A stretch of 41,703 nt of DNA from Clostridiales bacterium (GTDB taxonomy: Bacteria; Bacillota; Clostridia; Lachnospirales; Lachnospiraceae): the NCBI GenBank assembly GCA_018365455.1, contig JAGZJZ010000057.1:1-41703 (forward strand), written 5' to 3'. The notes beneath the pieces were generated by a model. The model made no database searches, was not told the DNA's origin, and worked only from the letters and a program-made list of their open reading frames with translations. The stretch's first letter is position 1. The number at the start of each line of letters is the position of its first letter. Both the position numbers and the translations under genes were made by a program. Of this stretch, positions 31,546 to 39,651 are shown in pieces.

Positions 31546-34091
31546 AACAGGTATGTGAATATATAGAGGAATGGTGTGGGAACGATAATATAAAAAAATA
31601 TTTGGCGAATGTTGTTCTTACAAAACAAGAATTGAACATAGAAAAAATTATTGAAGAGATATTTGATATTTATAGAACAAAAAAGAAGGTTGATGTAGTA
31701 AAACTTACCACAGGAGAAAACAATCAATTAGAATTATGTATTAGCAGTATTAAAACCCCACAAAACATAGGTGCACTTTGTGATGAAACAGAATTTGAAC
31801 TTGGTAAAAAAATAAATATATTTTACGGTGAAAATGGTTCAGGTAAATCCACTTATGTAAAAATATTTAGAAAGCTATCGGAGAATTATTTTACCAACGC
31901 AAAGGATCTTAGCCTGAAAAACAATATATATAAGGAACAAAGCGGAAAGCCGCAGAGAGTTTGTATTAGTTACCAATATGGAGATAATAAAGTATCAGAT
32001 GAGAATGTGGACATTAATGCATACCATCAGGTATTATCAAAAATTAATGTATTTGACTCGGATTCTCTGCAACCGCTTTTAAATAAGGATTTATCTTTCA
32101 GTATATTGCCAAAAGGATTAGATAATTTTGTTAAATTGACAGAGTTGCTTGGTAATATAAAAAAGCAACTTTCTGATAAGTTACAATCTATAGAAAGTGA
32201 AATGTCCTGTATTTTTCAAGATAGTATGTACAAGGATGTAACTGAAAAGGTAAATAAAATAGTTGAAAAGGCAACAACAGAAAGGGAAGTAATTGATCTT
32301 TTAAATGAATTATATATATCCAAAGAAAATTTACAGTCAGAAATTGAAAATAAACAAACGTTGATTTCTCAAATGAAAACAACTAATCAGGCTAATTTAA
32401 TACAGATATTGAATGCTCAGAAAATAAAATTGTCTGAACTATCAGCCGCCTTTAAAGGCATAGAAGGAGATTTTTCAAATCAGAAAATAACTAATGTGGC
32501 AAAATTGCAAGAGCAGTACAATGGATTACTAAATGCAGAAAAAGCTGAAAATGAAAAATTAGCAGCTCAGGTTGAAAATATTACTATTAATTCAGAATGG
32601 AATAGTTTTATAAAGGCAGCGCTAAAATATTACAATTCTCAGGGACAAACCTTACCTAAAGCTGGAAATAAATGCATATTATGTGGACATCAGATTGAAC
32701 AAGAACAGGAAGCATTTATAAAGTTTTGCTTTGAACACTTGAAAAGTAGCGTGAGTAGCCGGAAAAACAAACTGGAAGATGATATTAAGAAAGAAATTCC
32801 TATTGATAAGCATTTGGGGTTATCTGAAACGGACAAACAATTGTTTAATCAAGATAGAGAAAACCTTTTAAGCAAAATTGAAGCTGTATTGGAATTGGTA
32901 CAAAAAAATATAAATTTGTTTAGAAATTGCGTGGATGATAATAGAATAATTTCAGATAACTGCAAAATTGACTTTTCTAATTTAATATCTGAGATTGACA
33001 AAACCATTACTGAAATAACAGAAAGGCTAAACTTGTTGAGCAAATCCAATGGAGAAATATTGGATAATCTTCAAAACGAACAAAACAGATTGAAAGAATT
33101 GAAAGATGCTTGTTTATTATATGAAGCGCAATCAAAATTCAGACAACTATTCGATTTGCAGAATAAGAAAAAAGAATGTAACGAAATACAGAAGAAAATG
33201 AGAACAACTGAACTTACGACCAAATCACAAGATGCATTTAAAGATTTAATTGGCAGTAATTATTTAAAGTTATTTGAGGAATATTGTGCGCGTCTAGGGG
33301 TTAAGAATGTCAGTGTGAAACTGACGCCTAAAAGAGGAGAAACCAAAAGAAGTAAATATCTGATTTCAGAAAATAATACGATTACTGATATCATGAGTGA
33401 AGGTGAACAAAAGGCAATAGCGTTAGCTGAATTTTCTTCTGATTTAAAAATCAGAGAAAATATGTGTACAGTACTTTTTGATGATCCAGTAACTTCTTTT
33501 GATTACAAAAGGGCTGAAAAAATTGCAGAAATAATATATGAAATATCGAAAGAACGGCAGGTCATAGTTTTCACACATAACATAATGTTCTATTACAAAA
33601 TTTATTCGTTAATTGAAAAGGATAAAGATAAAGAAAACAAACTTTTTAAAGTAGATGAATTTGACCGAGATAATAAAGGTGTGATAAGTCATACGAACTC
33701 AGGTAGACTTGAAAACCTAAAAGATGTCACAAAAAGAATAACTAATAGTAATCAAAGAATTAATAGTAAGCAGTGTTTTGGCGATGAGTTAGAGAGAACG
33801 TTGCAAGTTACATATTCTGACATAAGAACTTGGTGCGAACTGATTGTGGAAGAGGGCTTTTTATGTGGAATTATCAGGAGGTATGAACCTAACGTAAGAT
33901 TTACAATGGTTCCTCAAATAAATCCCGATTTTGTGAGTGAATTGCCCAAGGTGCATTTATTATATGAGAAGGCATGCAGGTATATGACCGGACATAGCCA
34001 ACCTATAGAAACATTAAATACAAAACCAACAAGGGAAGAGTTTAGAGAAGATTTTGTATACATTACAGAAGTTTACAATAAATTCCACTAA
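31542..34091 (+). CDS. Rad50/RloC-like ABC ATPase with C-terminal HEPN-type RNase motif
   Basis: 849 residues. Walker A GENGSGKS at 96-103; long coiled-coil arms (about 190-350 and 400-560) around a C378-I-L-C381 knuckle, similar to the zinc hook of Rad50 and RloC; ABC signature SEGEQ at 619-623; Walker B TVLFDDP at 643-649; H-loop FTHN at 677-680. The C-terminus (about 740-849) has R762-x3-E766, as in PrrC-type anticodon nucleases, and R813-YMTG-H818, a canonical HEPN R-x4-H ribonuclease motif. I infer an ATPase-controlled ribonuclease toxin. ATG 31542 lies in ATGA with rloB; the frame opening at 31482 overlaps rloB. Base composition is markedly more AT-rich than rloAB, so it may have a separate origin. 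Confidence 0.82.
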   Translation: MKQVCEYIEEWCGNDNIKKYLANVVLTKQELNIEKIIEEIFDIYRTKKKVDVVKLTTGENNQLELCISSIKTPQNIGALCDETEFELGKKINIFYGENGSGKSTYVKIFRKLSENYFTNAKDLSLKNNIYKEQSGKPQRVCISYQYGDNKVSDENVDINAYHQVLSKINVFDSDSLQPLLNKDLSFSILPKGLDNFVKLTELLGNIKKQLSDKLQSIESEMSCIFQDSMYKDVTEKVNKIVEKATTEREVIDLLNELYISKENLQSEIENKQTLISQMKTTNQANLIQILNAQKIKLSELSAAFKGIEGDFSNQKITNVAKLQEQYNGLLNAEKAENEKLAAQVENITINSEWNSFIKAALKYYNSQGQTLPKAGNKCILCGHQIEQEQEAFIKFCFEHLKSSVSSRKNKLEDDIKKEIPIDKHLGLSETDKQLFNQDRENLLSKIEAVLELVQKNINLFRNCVDDNRIISDNCKIDFSNLISEIDKTITEITERLNLLSKSNGEILDNLQNEQNRLKELKDACLLYEAQSKFRQLFDLQNKKKECNEIQKKMRTTELTTKSQDAFKDLIGSNYLKLFEEYCARLGVKNVSVKLTPKRGETKRSKYLISENNTITDIMSEGEQKAIALAEFSSDLKIRENMCTVLFDDPVTSFDYKRAEKIAEIIYEISKERQVIVFTHNIMFYYKIYSLIEKDKDKENKLFKVDEFDRDNKGVISHTNSGRLENLKDVTKRITNSNQRINSKQCFGDELERTLQVTYSDIRTWCELIVEEGFLCGIIRRYEPNVRFTMVPQINPDFVSELPKVHLLYEKACRYMTGHSQPIETLNTKPTREEFREDFVYITEVYNKFH

Positions 34092-34111
34092 GGAAATCAA
34101 AGGAGGCAGCT

Positions 34112-35161
34112 GTGGCACTTATCGATACTTATAGAAATAATATTTTGCGGAAAAAGTCCGAGTTGGCAAAATTGCAAAGTGATCGGGCATCTGAAACAAA
34201 AAAGAAACCAGCACAGACCAGTAAAATAATATCAGCAAAGAAATCATTACAGACAGCAAAATCGTCTTCGACCATCAATTCTAAGATTAGAGAGATAGAG
34301 AATGCAGAAAAGGTAATAGCTGGAATTGATAAAAAGGTTGCGGATATTGATAGCAAAATAGCTAAAAAAGAAAAGGAAATCGCTGACGAAGAGAAAAAAT
34401 ATCGCCAAGAAGAAGCACGTGAACAAAAGAAACGTGATAATGAAGATAAAAAAAGAATGGCTGATTCAATCAAACAAATGAAGCAAATGGAGTCAGCCCT
34501 TAAAGCACATGAGCGAACACAATCTCAAATTCAAAGGGATATTATTGATTTACAAAGCATACCTGAAACAATTACTGTTTTATTTATGGCTTCTAACCCA
34601 GTGGGTTCGATTCAATTGCGTCTGGATGAAGAAGCTCGAAGTATTACAGAGATGATTAGAAAGTCAGAACATCGTGATTGTGTAAGATTTGAAAGTCGTT
34701 GGGCAACGAGACCTATGGATATTTTGCAAGCAATTAACGAATTGCAACCAGATATTATTCATTTTAGTGGACATGGTTCGGATATGGATGAACTTGTTTT
34801 ACAAGATGATAATGGTAACCCCAAGTTTGTAAGTAAAGAAGCTATTGTACAGGTTATGATGGCATCATCAGGAAAAATAAGATTAGTATTTTTCAACACA
34901 TGCTTTTCTTATACACAAGCACAGGCTGTTGTAGAGCATGTAGATGTAGCTATTGGAATGAAAACGTCTATTGGAGATGACGCAGCACGAGTTTTTGCGG
35001 CACAATTTTATTCTGCCATTGGATTTGGACTATCTGTACAGCAATCTTTTAATCAGGCAAAAGCAGCACTGATGCTGGAAGGCATTTCTGAGGAAAATAC
35101 GCCTGCTCTATATGTTAAAGAAGGGTTAGATGCAGACCATATTGTAATTGTTAGACCATAG
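34112..35161 (+). CDS. Coiled-coil CHAT-domain (caspase-like) protease
   Basis: 349 residues. The start is GTG 34112, with AAAGGAGG 5 bases upstream. Residues 1-150 form a highly charged coiled coil (Lys/Glu-rich, IDSKIAKKEKEIADEEKKY). From 153 (ETITVLFMASNP) begins a CHAT domain: IIHFSGHG with catalytic His221, and VFFNTCFS with catalytic Cys264, followed by IGMKTSIGDDAARVFAAQFY and the usual SVQQSFNQAKAAL end. CHAT proteases are effectors in several immune systems (for example type III-E CRISPR and gasdermin modules). It lies 20 bases after the ATPase-HEPN gene, clearly in the same operon; its target protein is unknown. Confidence 0.88.
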   Translation: MALIDTYRNNILRKKSELAKLQSDRASETKKKPAQTSKIISAKKSLQTAKSSSTINSKIREIENAEKVIAGIDKKVADIDSKIAKKEKEIADEEKKYRQEEAREQKKRDNEDKKRMADSIKQMKQMESALKAHERTQSQIQRDIIDLQSIPETITVLFMASNPVGSIQLRLDEEARSITEMIRKSEHRDCVRFESRWATRPMDILQAINELQPDIIHFSGHGSDMDELVLQDDNGNPKFVSKEAIVQVMMASSGKIRLVFFNTCFSYTQAQAVVEHVDVAIGMKTSIGDDAARVFAAQFYSAIGFGLSVQQSFNQAKAALMLEGISEENTPALYVKEGLDADHIVIVRP

Positions 35162-35199
35162 CCAATACAAAAGGTGTTAATGATATTAAAAAATAAGAG

Positions 35200-35235
35200 A
35201 CACGATTGAACATAGAAATTCAGTCGTGTTTTTTA
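35200..35235 (+). terminator. Terminator of the defence-like operon
   Basis: ACACGATTGA (35200-35209) pairs with TCAGTCGTGT (35220-35229) with one wobble, followed by a run of T. It closes the rloA-to-CHAT transcription unit. Confidence 0.85.
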
Positions 35236-35268
35236 TATACAAAAAATCAAAGAAAGTGAGGAACTACA

Positions 35269-35415
35269 ATGAACAAAATAATGTATCAACCAAATTATTG
35301 GCACTATCTAACCGGAGATTTCTTTAATCATGTATATGCACCATTAAGAAAAGTACTGCCGACTCTATCACACCCTAATGTTACAACACCTGGGTGCATG
35401 GGATTTGCCTTTTGA
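35269..35415 (+). CDS. 48-residue ORF of unknown nature
   Basis: ATG 35269 has AAAGTGAGG upstream. The peptide begins MNKIMYQPNYWHYLTGDFFN and ends TPGCMGFAF. No family recognised, no signal peptide or membrane helix. It may be a truncated 5' end of a lost gene, because the DNA after about 35415 has no continuing frame. Confidence 0.35.
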   Translation: MNKIMYQPNYWHYLTGDFFNHVYAPLRKVLPTLSHPNVTTPGCMGFAF

Positions 35416-35600
35416 ATCCGCCCTGAGAAAGTTGATTCTACAAGCAGCATAATCCAAAGACTATTATATACTAATTTCTTTAACATAGCGACAGTTATGT
35501 CTATTTCTTGTACCCACTTTTTATTCCATGGATAATATTTACTTTTCAAAGAGCATTTGCCAGCATAGCTGGCATGATCAATCAAGATTCCGAGAGATCA
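35416..35600. other. Gap without an assigned gene
   Basis: A minus-strand frame (35328-35585) is open over most of this stretch but lacks a ribosome site and family likeness. I see no hairpin terminator here for the ABC permease gene. Confidence 0.4.
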
Positions 35601-36254
35601 TTAAAGTGTTTTTCTTTTTAAAACGGTTAGTCCAATAAAGGACAGTGCCATACTTAATAATAGACAGATACCTATGTGCAGCAGAGCATTACTGTTGAAC
35701 AAAATGACCTTAAAAAATCCTGCCAAAATACGCCTTAGCGGTGCAATGGGAGTAAAAATACAGATAATCGCCACTAAAATGCCATCAGTCAGCCACCCGT
35801 ACCAATAAGGCTGCATAGATAACAGCACATGCAGAAAAATCATTGTGAGCAGCAGAAATACGCCTTGCTGTATAAAGGCGGCAAATATACAGTTGTCTGT
35901 CCAACCACACAAACTCATCATGTTGATAACCGTCTGTGTACGATTAAGTGGGTCTATTAGTAAATGAATAGCTGTATTGGCAAGGGAAACTAATAATGCC
36001 ATCAATCCATAACTGGCAAGGCATCCCAGGAAGTAGTCTTTTTTGCTCGTTCCCAGGTGCATCAGCTTTGTATAGTCGTAGAACACAAAGAAAAACGGTG
36101 TCATAACAGCAATCAGCCAGGTGTAGTTTCCATTGCTTAATGCAATTTTGGAGTCTCCTGAAGTAGCGGCACAAAGCACCACAACCGCAGTAATTATAAA
36201 GCTGACTTTATTACTTGCAAAAAGTCGTTTGATAATCGCTAAGATCCCTGTCAT
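35601..36254 (-). CDS. ABC exporter permease subunit
   Basis: 217 residues with six hydrophobic segments, beginning at a short cytoplasmic helix (MTGILAIIKRLFASNK) and first membrane segment. This is the size and layout of ABC-2-type permeases of small exporters. Its ATG (36254) overlaps the stop of the ATPase gene by 4 bases, so the two form a coupled pair. The substrate is unknown; MerR-controlled ABC pairs often export antibiotics or peptides. No convincing family signature beyond topology. Confidence 0.75.
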   Translation of the reverse strand: MTGILAIIKRLFASNKVSFIITAVVVLCAATSGDSKIALSNGNYTWLIAVMTPFFFVFYDYTKLMHLGTSKKDYFLGCLASYGLMALLVSLANTAIHLLIDPLNRTQTVINMMSLCGWTDNCIFAAFIQQGVFLLLTMIFLHVLLSMQPYWYGWLTDGILVAIICIFTPIAPLRRILAGFFKVILFNSNALLHIGICLLLSMALSFIGLTVLKRKTL

Positions 36255-37102
36255 TGTTTTGTCCCTCCTTTATGTCCAACCATTTGAATAAAGAAATCCT
36301 GTAAAGACAATGGGTGAATTTCTAGAGAAGACAGTTCCTCCGGTGGATTGTCAAATAAATAGCTTGTCACAAGCCCCCCAACGGTATCTTGCCCAATGAC
36401 ATTGAGGGTTGCTGTTGCGGTATCCACATCTTTCTTCAAGCCGCTTACGCTAAACGCCTTTGCTTCTACCGCTTGCAGTGTATCGAAAAAGCGGATACGT
36501 CCCTGATCAATAATAATCAGTTTTTGAATGGTCTTTGCGATTTCCTCAATAATGTGGGTAGATACAATAATGATTCGTGGATGCTTTTGGAAGCTTTCTG
36601 TCAGCATTTCATAAAATTCTACACGCATAATGGCATCAAAGCCCAGGACAGGCTCGTCTAACAGAATGACACTTTTATTGCTTGCAAGACAAATAATTGA
36701 TGAAACCATTGTTTTCATTCCAAGGGAAAGATGGTTAAACTTCTTTTTTCCATCCAGTTCAAAACGCTCCAGCATTTCAGCAGCAAATTCAGAATCATAA
36801 TTAGGATTTACTTCCGATGCAATACGCAGCAGCTTTTGCACCGAAAGATTAAAGTGCTTTGCAAAGTTTTCAATATAGCTTACCCCAGTTTCCAATGTCG
36901 AGGTTGTTATCACCTTTTTGCCGACCTCTATTTTACCATCGGTAATGTTTTGATACCCTGCTATGGATTTGAGGAGCGTTGTTTTTCCTGCCCCATTTCT
37001 GCCAAGCAGGCAATAAATCCCCGGCTCGTCAATTTTCAATGTAACATTTTTTAATACAGAAACATTACTGTACTGTTTGGTCACATTTATCAGATCAATC
37101 AT
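36251..37102 (-). CDS. ABC exporter ATP-binding subunit
   Basis: 283 residues. Walker A GRNGAGKT at 34-41, signature LSLGM at 125-129 (a variant of LSGGQ), Walker B VILLDEP at 145-151 with D-loop GFD, and switch His183 in STHIIEE. The last ~70 residues are the extra C-terminal region of drug/bacteriocin exporters of the CcmA type. AGGAGG precedes the ATG. It is transcribed divergently from the merR-type gene; the intergenic region holds a MerR-type promoter for this operon. Confidence 0.9.
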   Translation of the reverse strand: MIDLINVTKQYSNVSVLKNVTLKIDEPGIYCLLGRNGAGKTTLLKSIAGYQNITDGKIEVGKKVITTSTLETGVSYIENFAKHFNLSVQKLLRIASEVNPNYDSEFAAEMLERFELDGKKKFNHLSLGMKTMVSSIICLASNKSVILLDEPVLGFDAIMRVEFYEMLTESFQKHPRIIIVSTHIIEEIAKTIQKLIIIDQGRIRFFDTLQAVEAKAFSVSGLKKDVDTATATLNVIGQDTVGGLVTSYLFDNPPEELSSLEIHPLSLQDFFIQMVGHKGGTKQ

Positions 37103-37137
37103 ATGTTTTTAATCCTCCTATTTGTTTTGACATGTTA

Positions 37138-37166
37138 TTGATTTGTATCATTATCTATACTATAAT
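37138..37166 (+). promoter_or_regulatory. Promoter of the MerR regulator gene
   Basis: TTGATT (37138-37143), 17-bp spacer, TATAAT (37161-37166). It points toward the regulator and overlaps the minus-strand transcription start region of the exporter operon. Confidence 0.7.
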
Positions 37167-37167
37167 C

Positions 37168-37198
37168 ATTGTAATCCCTTGTGTTACACAAGGGTCAA
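37168..37198 (-). promoter_or_regulatory. MerR-type promoter of the ABC exporter with operator
   Basis: On the minus strand, TTGACC (37198-37193) and TACAAT (37173-37168) are separated by 19 bp, the over-long spacer that defines MerR-activated promoters. A perfect 9-bp inverted repeat CCCTTGTGT/ACACAAGGG with one central base (37176-37194) fills the spacer, exactly where MerR proteins bind and untwist DNA. Confidence 0.88.
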
Positions 37199-37210
37199 GG
37201 GGGTAAAAGA

Positions 37211-38011
37211 ATGAAACCATTTTTATCAATTGGTGAGACTGCAAAAGCGGTTCATACAACAATAGAAACGCTGCGGCATTATGACCGTATCGGACTTGTT
37301 AAGCCAGGGAAAAAAGATAACGCTACCAACTACCGCTATTACACCGAGCAGGATATTGTGAGAATCAATACAGTTCGTGCCTTGCAGCAAATGGATTTAC
37401 CTTTGCAAAAAATCAAAGAAGTTTTAGAATTTGATGACCTGGAAAAAATCATTGATTTTTTGGCAGAAGCCGAAAAAAGAGCAGATGAAAAAATGGCATT
37501 ACTGGAATACAGCAAGGCAAAAATACAGTTGGCAAAATCGGATTATGAGAATAAACTCCTTGGACATATACAAACTGCGGGTACCGCCGTTAAATATTTT
37601 TCAAAGCGTGTTATCTTACTTTCAGATACCCTTGAAACGCCCACCATCGATAAACTGTGGAATTATTTAAGCCACTTCTACGATAAGATAGAGCCAGATC
37701 GAAAAGAGCAATTTTTGTTTGCAGATATAGCGGGTATCTATACGGAAAATGAATTATCAAAAATGTTTGCCGTTTGTATTCGCTATGCAAGTATGGATGG
37801 GTTAAAGGTATTGCCGAAAGGAAACTATTTGTGTGCTGACTGCACGGAAGAAAACAGAGCAGCTAAATTAAAGGAGTTAATACAGATTGCAAAGGATGAA
37901 TACGGTATTCAGCCGAAGTTTACAGTGCAGCAGATTGTTGTATCTGGCATATTACAGTGGAATTATCAGCTCCAAGTTTATTTAGGAGAAGACGCCATTA
38001 TATCTGGCTGA
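37211..38011 (+). CDS. MerR family transcriptional regulator
   Basis: About 266 residues. The N-terminal winged helix-turn-helix is FLSIGETAKAVHTTIETLRH, then YDRIGLVKP and YRYYTEQDI. A dimerising coiled coil (about 80-118) follows, then a C-terminal GyrI/BmrR-like effector domain. ATG 37211 follows AAGGGGG; the frame is open from 37181. It likely activates the divergent exporter through the 19-bp-spacer promoter when a drug-like ligand binds. Its 3' end abuts directly the truncated GH1 gene; the GH1-like frame begins within its last codons. Confidence 0.9.
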   Translation: MKPFLSIGETAKAVHTTIETLRHYDRIGLVKPGKKDNATNYRYYTEQDIVRINTVRALQQMDLPLQKIKEVLEFDDLEKIIDFLAEAEKRADEKMALLEYSKAKIQLAKSDYENKLLGHIQTAGTAVKYFSKRVILLSDTLETPTIDKLWNYLSHFYDKIEPDRKEQFLFADIAGIYTENELSKMFAVCIRYASMDGLKVLPKGNYLCADCTEENRAAKLKELIQIAKDEYGIQPKFTVQQIVVSGILQWNYQLQVYLGEDAIISG

Positions 38012-39017
38012 ACATTATAACGGCTTGGCAAACAGGAAAATGATCGGGTTTTATGAACGTTATGTCAGAACGCTGTTTGAACGTTTTGGAGGTAAGGTAA
38101 AATACTGGCTTACATTTAATGAAATCAATTCTGTGCTTCATGCCCCGTTTATGAGCGGCGGCATCCATACCCCTGCAGAAAAGCTGACGGAACAGGAACT
38201 TTACCAGGCAGTTCATCATGAACTGGTTGCAAGTGCCCTGGCAACGAAGACAGCACATGAAATGATGCCGGATGCTAAGATCGGGTGTATGATTTTAAGC
38301 ATGCCTATGTATCCGTTAACCCCGTCGCCGGATGATATGATTCAGGTTATGGAAGAGGAACACAAAAACTATTTCTTTGGAGATGTTCATGTGAGAGGCA
38401 CCTATCCGGGATATATGAAACGTTATTTCCGGGATCATCATATTCAGATTCATTTTGAGCCGGAAGATGAAGAAATCCTGAAACATACCGTAGATTTTGT
38501 TTCCTTCAGCTACTATATGAGTGTCTGTGCCACTGCCGATAAAGAGAAGCAGATAAAAGGAAATGGCAATCTGTTAGGAGGTGTACCCAATCCCACATTA
38601 ACGGCTTCCCAGTGGGGATGGCAGATTGACCCAAAGGGGCTGCGCTATGTATTGAATATGTTCTACGACCGGTATCAAAAGCCTCTTTTTGTGGTTGAAA
38701 ACGGTTTGGGTGCAGTGGATGTGCTCACAGAAGACGTCCACGGAAATAAGACCGTGGAAGATGATTACCGCATTCAATACCTGCATGACCATCTGGTGCA
38801 GCTACGTGAAGCGGTGGAAGATGGTGTAGAGGTTCTGGGATATACAACCTGGGGATGTATTGACCTTGTCAGTGCCTCCACCGCAGAATTGAAAAAACGA
38901 TATGGTTTTATCTATGTGGACCGGAATGATGACGGAAGCGGGACATTGGACAGATATAAGAAAAAAAGTTTTTATTGGTATCAGAAAGTAATTGAAAGCA
39001 ATGGGGGAATATTGTAA
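38004..39017 (+). pseudogene. GH1 (6-phospho-)beta-glucosidase lacking its N-terminal part
   Basis: The homologous frame begins at LAEHYNGLANRKMIGFYERY, which in GH1 enzymes is about residue 120-130, so the first third including the start codon and substrate-binding beta strands is missing. The acid/base Glu (LTFNEIN) and the nucleophile Glu (FVVENGLG) remain, and the C-terminus GFIYVDRNDDGSGTLDRYKK is complete. It is joined in a different frame to the end of the MerR gene. A TTG start at 38025 would give 330 residues, but the barrel would be incomplete. A chromosomal gene cut by arrival of the ABC-MerR block. Confidence 0.85.
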
Positions 39018-39037
39018 GAATGATTTCAATTGTATGT

Positions 39038-39328
39038 TTAGCTCCAGTTTTGGAGATTTTCTAATTGCCGGAGGTGATCCTGTGCATTTTCTTCCGGCGA
39101 TTTGGTAGGGTCATCTCCATCAAAATGTTCACATGGCAGATTGGTACATTTGCCGCAGTGAGCGTATTTCTTTTCATTTACACAGCATCGATAAATACTG
39201 CAGACATCCTCTCCGGTGTATTCCAGCCAGAATGCCTTTCCTTTTTCCTGGGGACACCCTTTGCAGTCTTCCGGAAAGGAAGTACAGTCAGAGCATATCA
39301 CACCGCAGCAGCTTAATATTTTTTCCAT
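39038..39328 (-). CDS. DUF3795 Cys-rich protein
   Basis: 96 residues. The Cys pattern of DUF3795 is visible: SCCGVICSDCTSFPEDCKGC at the N-terminus, CSIYRCC in the middle and HCGKCTNLPCEHF near the end, about a dozen cysteines likely binding zinc. The frame is open to 39352, but AGGAGG stands 8 bases before ATG 39328, which gives the standard family start (MEKILSCCG). A single-gene minus-strand unit, convergent with the GH1 remnant. Function unknown. Confidence 0.88.
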   Translation of the reverse strand: MEKILSCCGVICSDCTSFPEDCKGCPQEKGKAFWLEYTGEDVCSIYRCCVNEKKYAHCGKCTNLPCEHFDGDDPTKSPEENAQDHLRQLENLQNWS

Positions 39329-39352
39329 TGGCAGCCTCCTGAATGTTTTCAT

Positions 39353-39651
39353 CTGATTTGTGAGCAGAGTATTATAGGTTTATTTGTGCATTCTTATTAA
39401 TGACTTCAGTATAATGGATTCTTTTGCAATATGCCAGAGAAATTTTTCGATTTCCGGCCACAGTCTGATCCCAGATACCGATATCCTGATTTTTCGATAT
39501 CAATATTGGAATTTTAGGATTGGAATGAAATCAGTATCTTTACCTTGAAAAATGATTCATGTGGTATTATAATGGTCTGATTCGAGAAAATTGAAAGCCT
39601 GTCAGAAGTAATTTCTAAAAGTAATATTAGACAGGCTTTGGGAGACTAAAA
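39353..39651. promoter_or_regulatory. Promoter and structured leader of the GNAT gene
   Basis: TTGAAA (39545-39550), a 17-bp spacer and TATAAT (39568-39573) form a strong promoter. The ~70-base leader holds a 10-bp stem AAAGCCTGTC/GACAGGCTTT (39594-39603 with 39630-39639), ending directly before the GGGAGA ribosome site. The left half, 39353-39540, holds nothing recognisable. Confidence 0.65.

Noticed and set aside
35328..35585. Minus-strand 85-codon ORF
   Set aside because: No ribosome site, overlaps a plus-strand small ORF, and no family likeness; probably chance or a relic.
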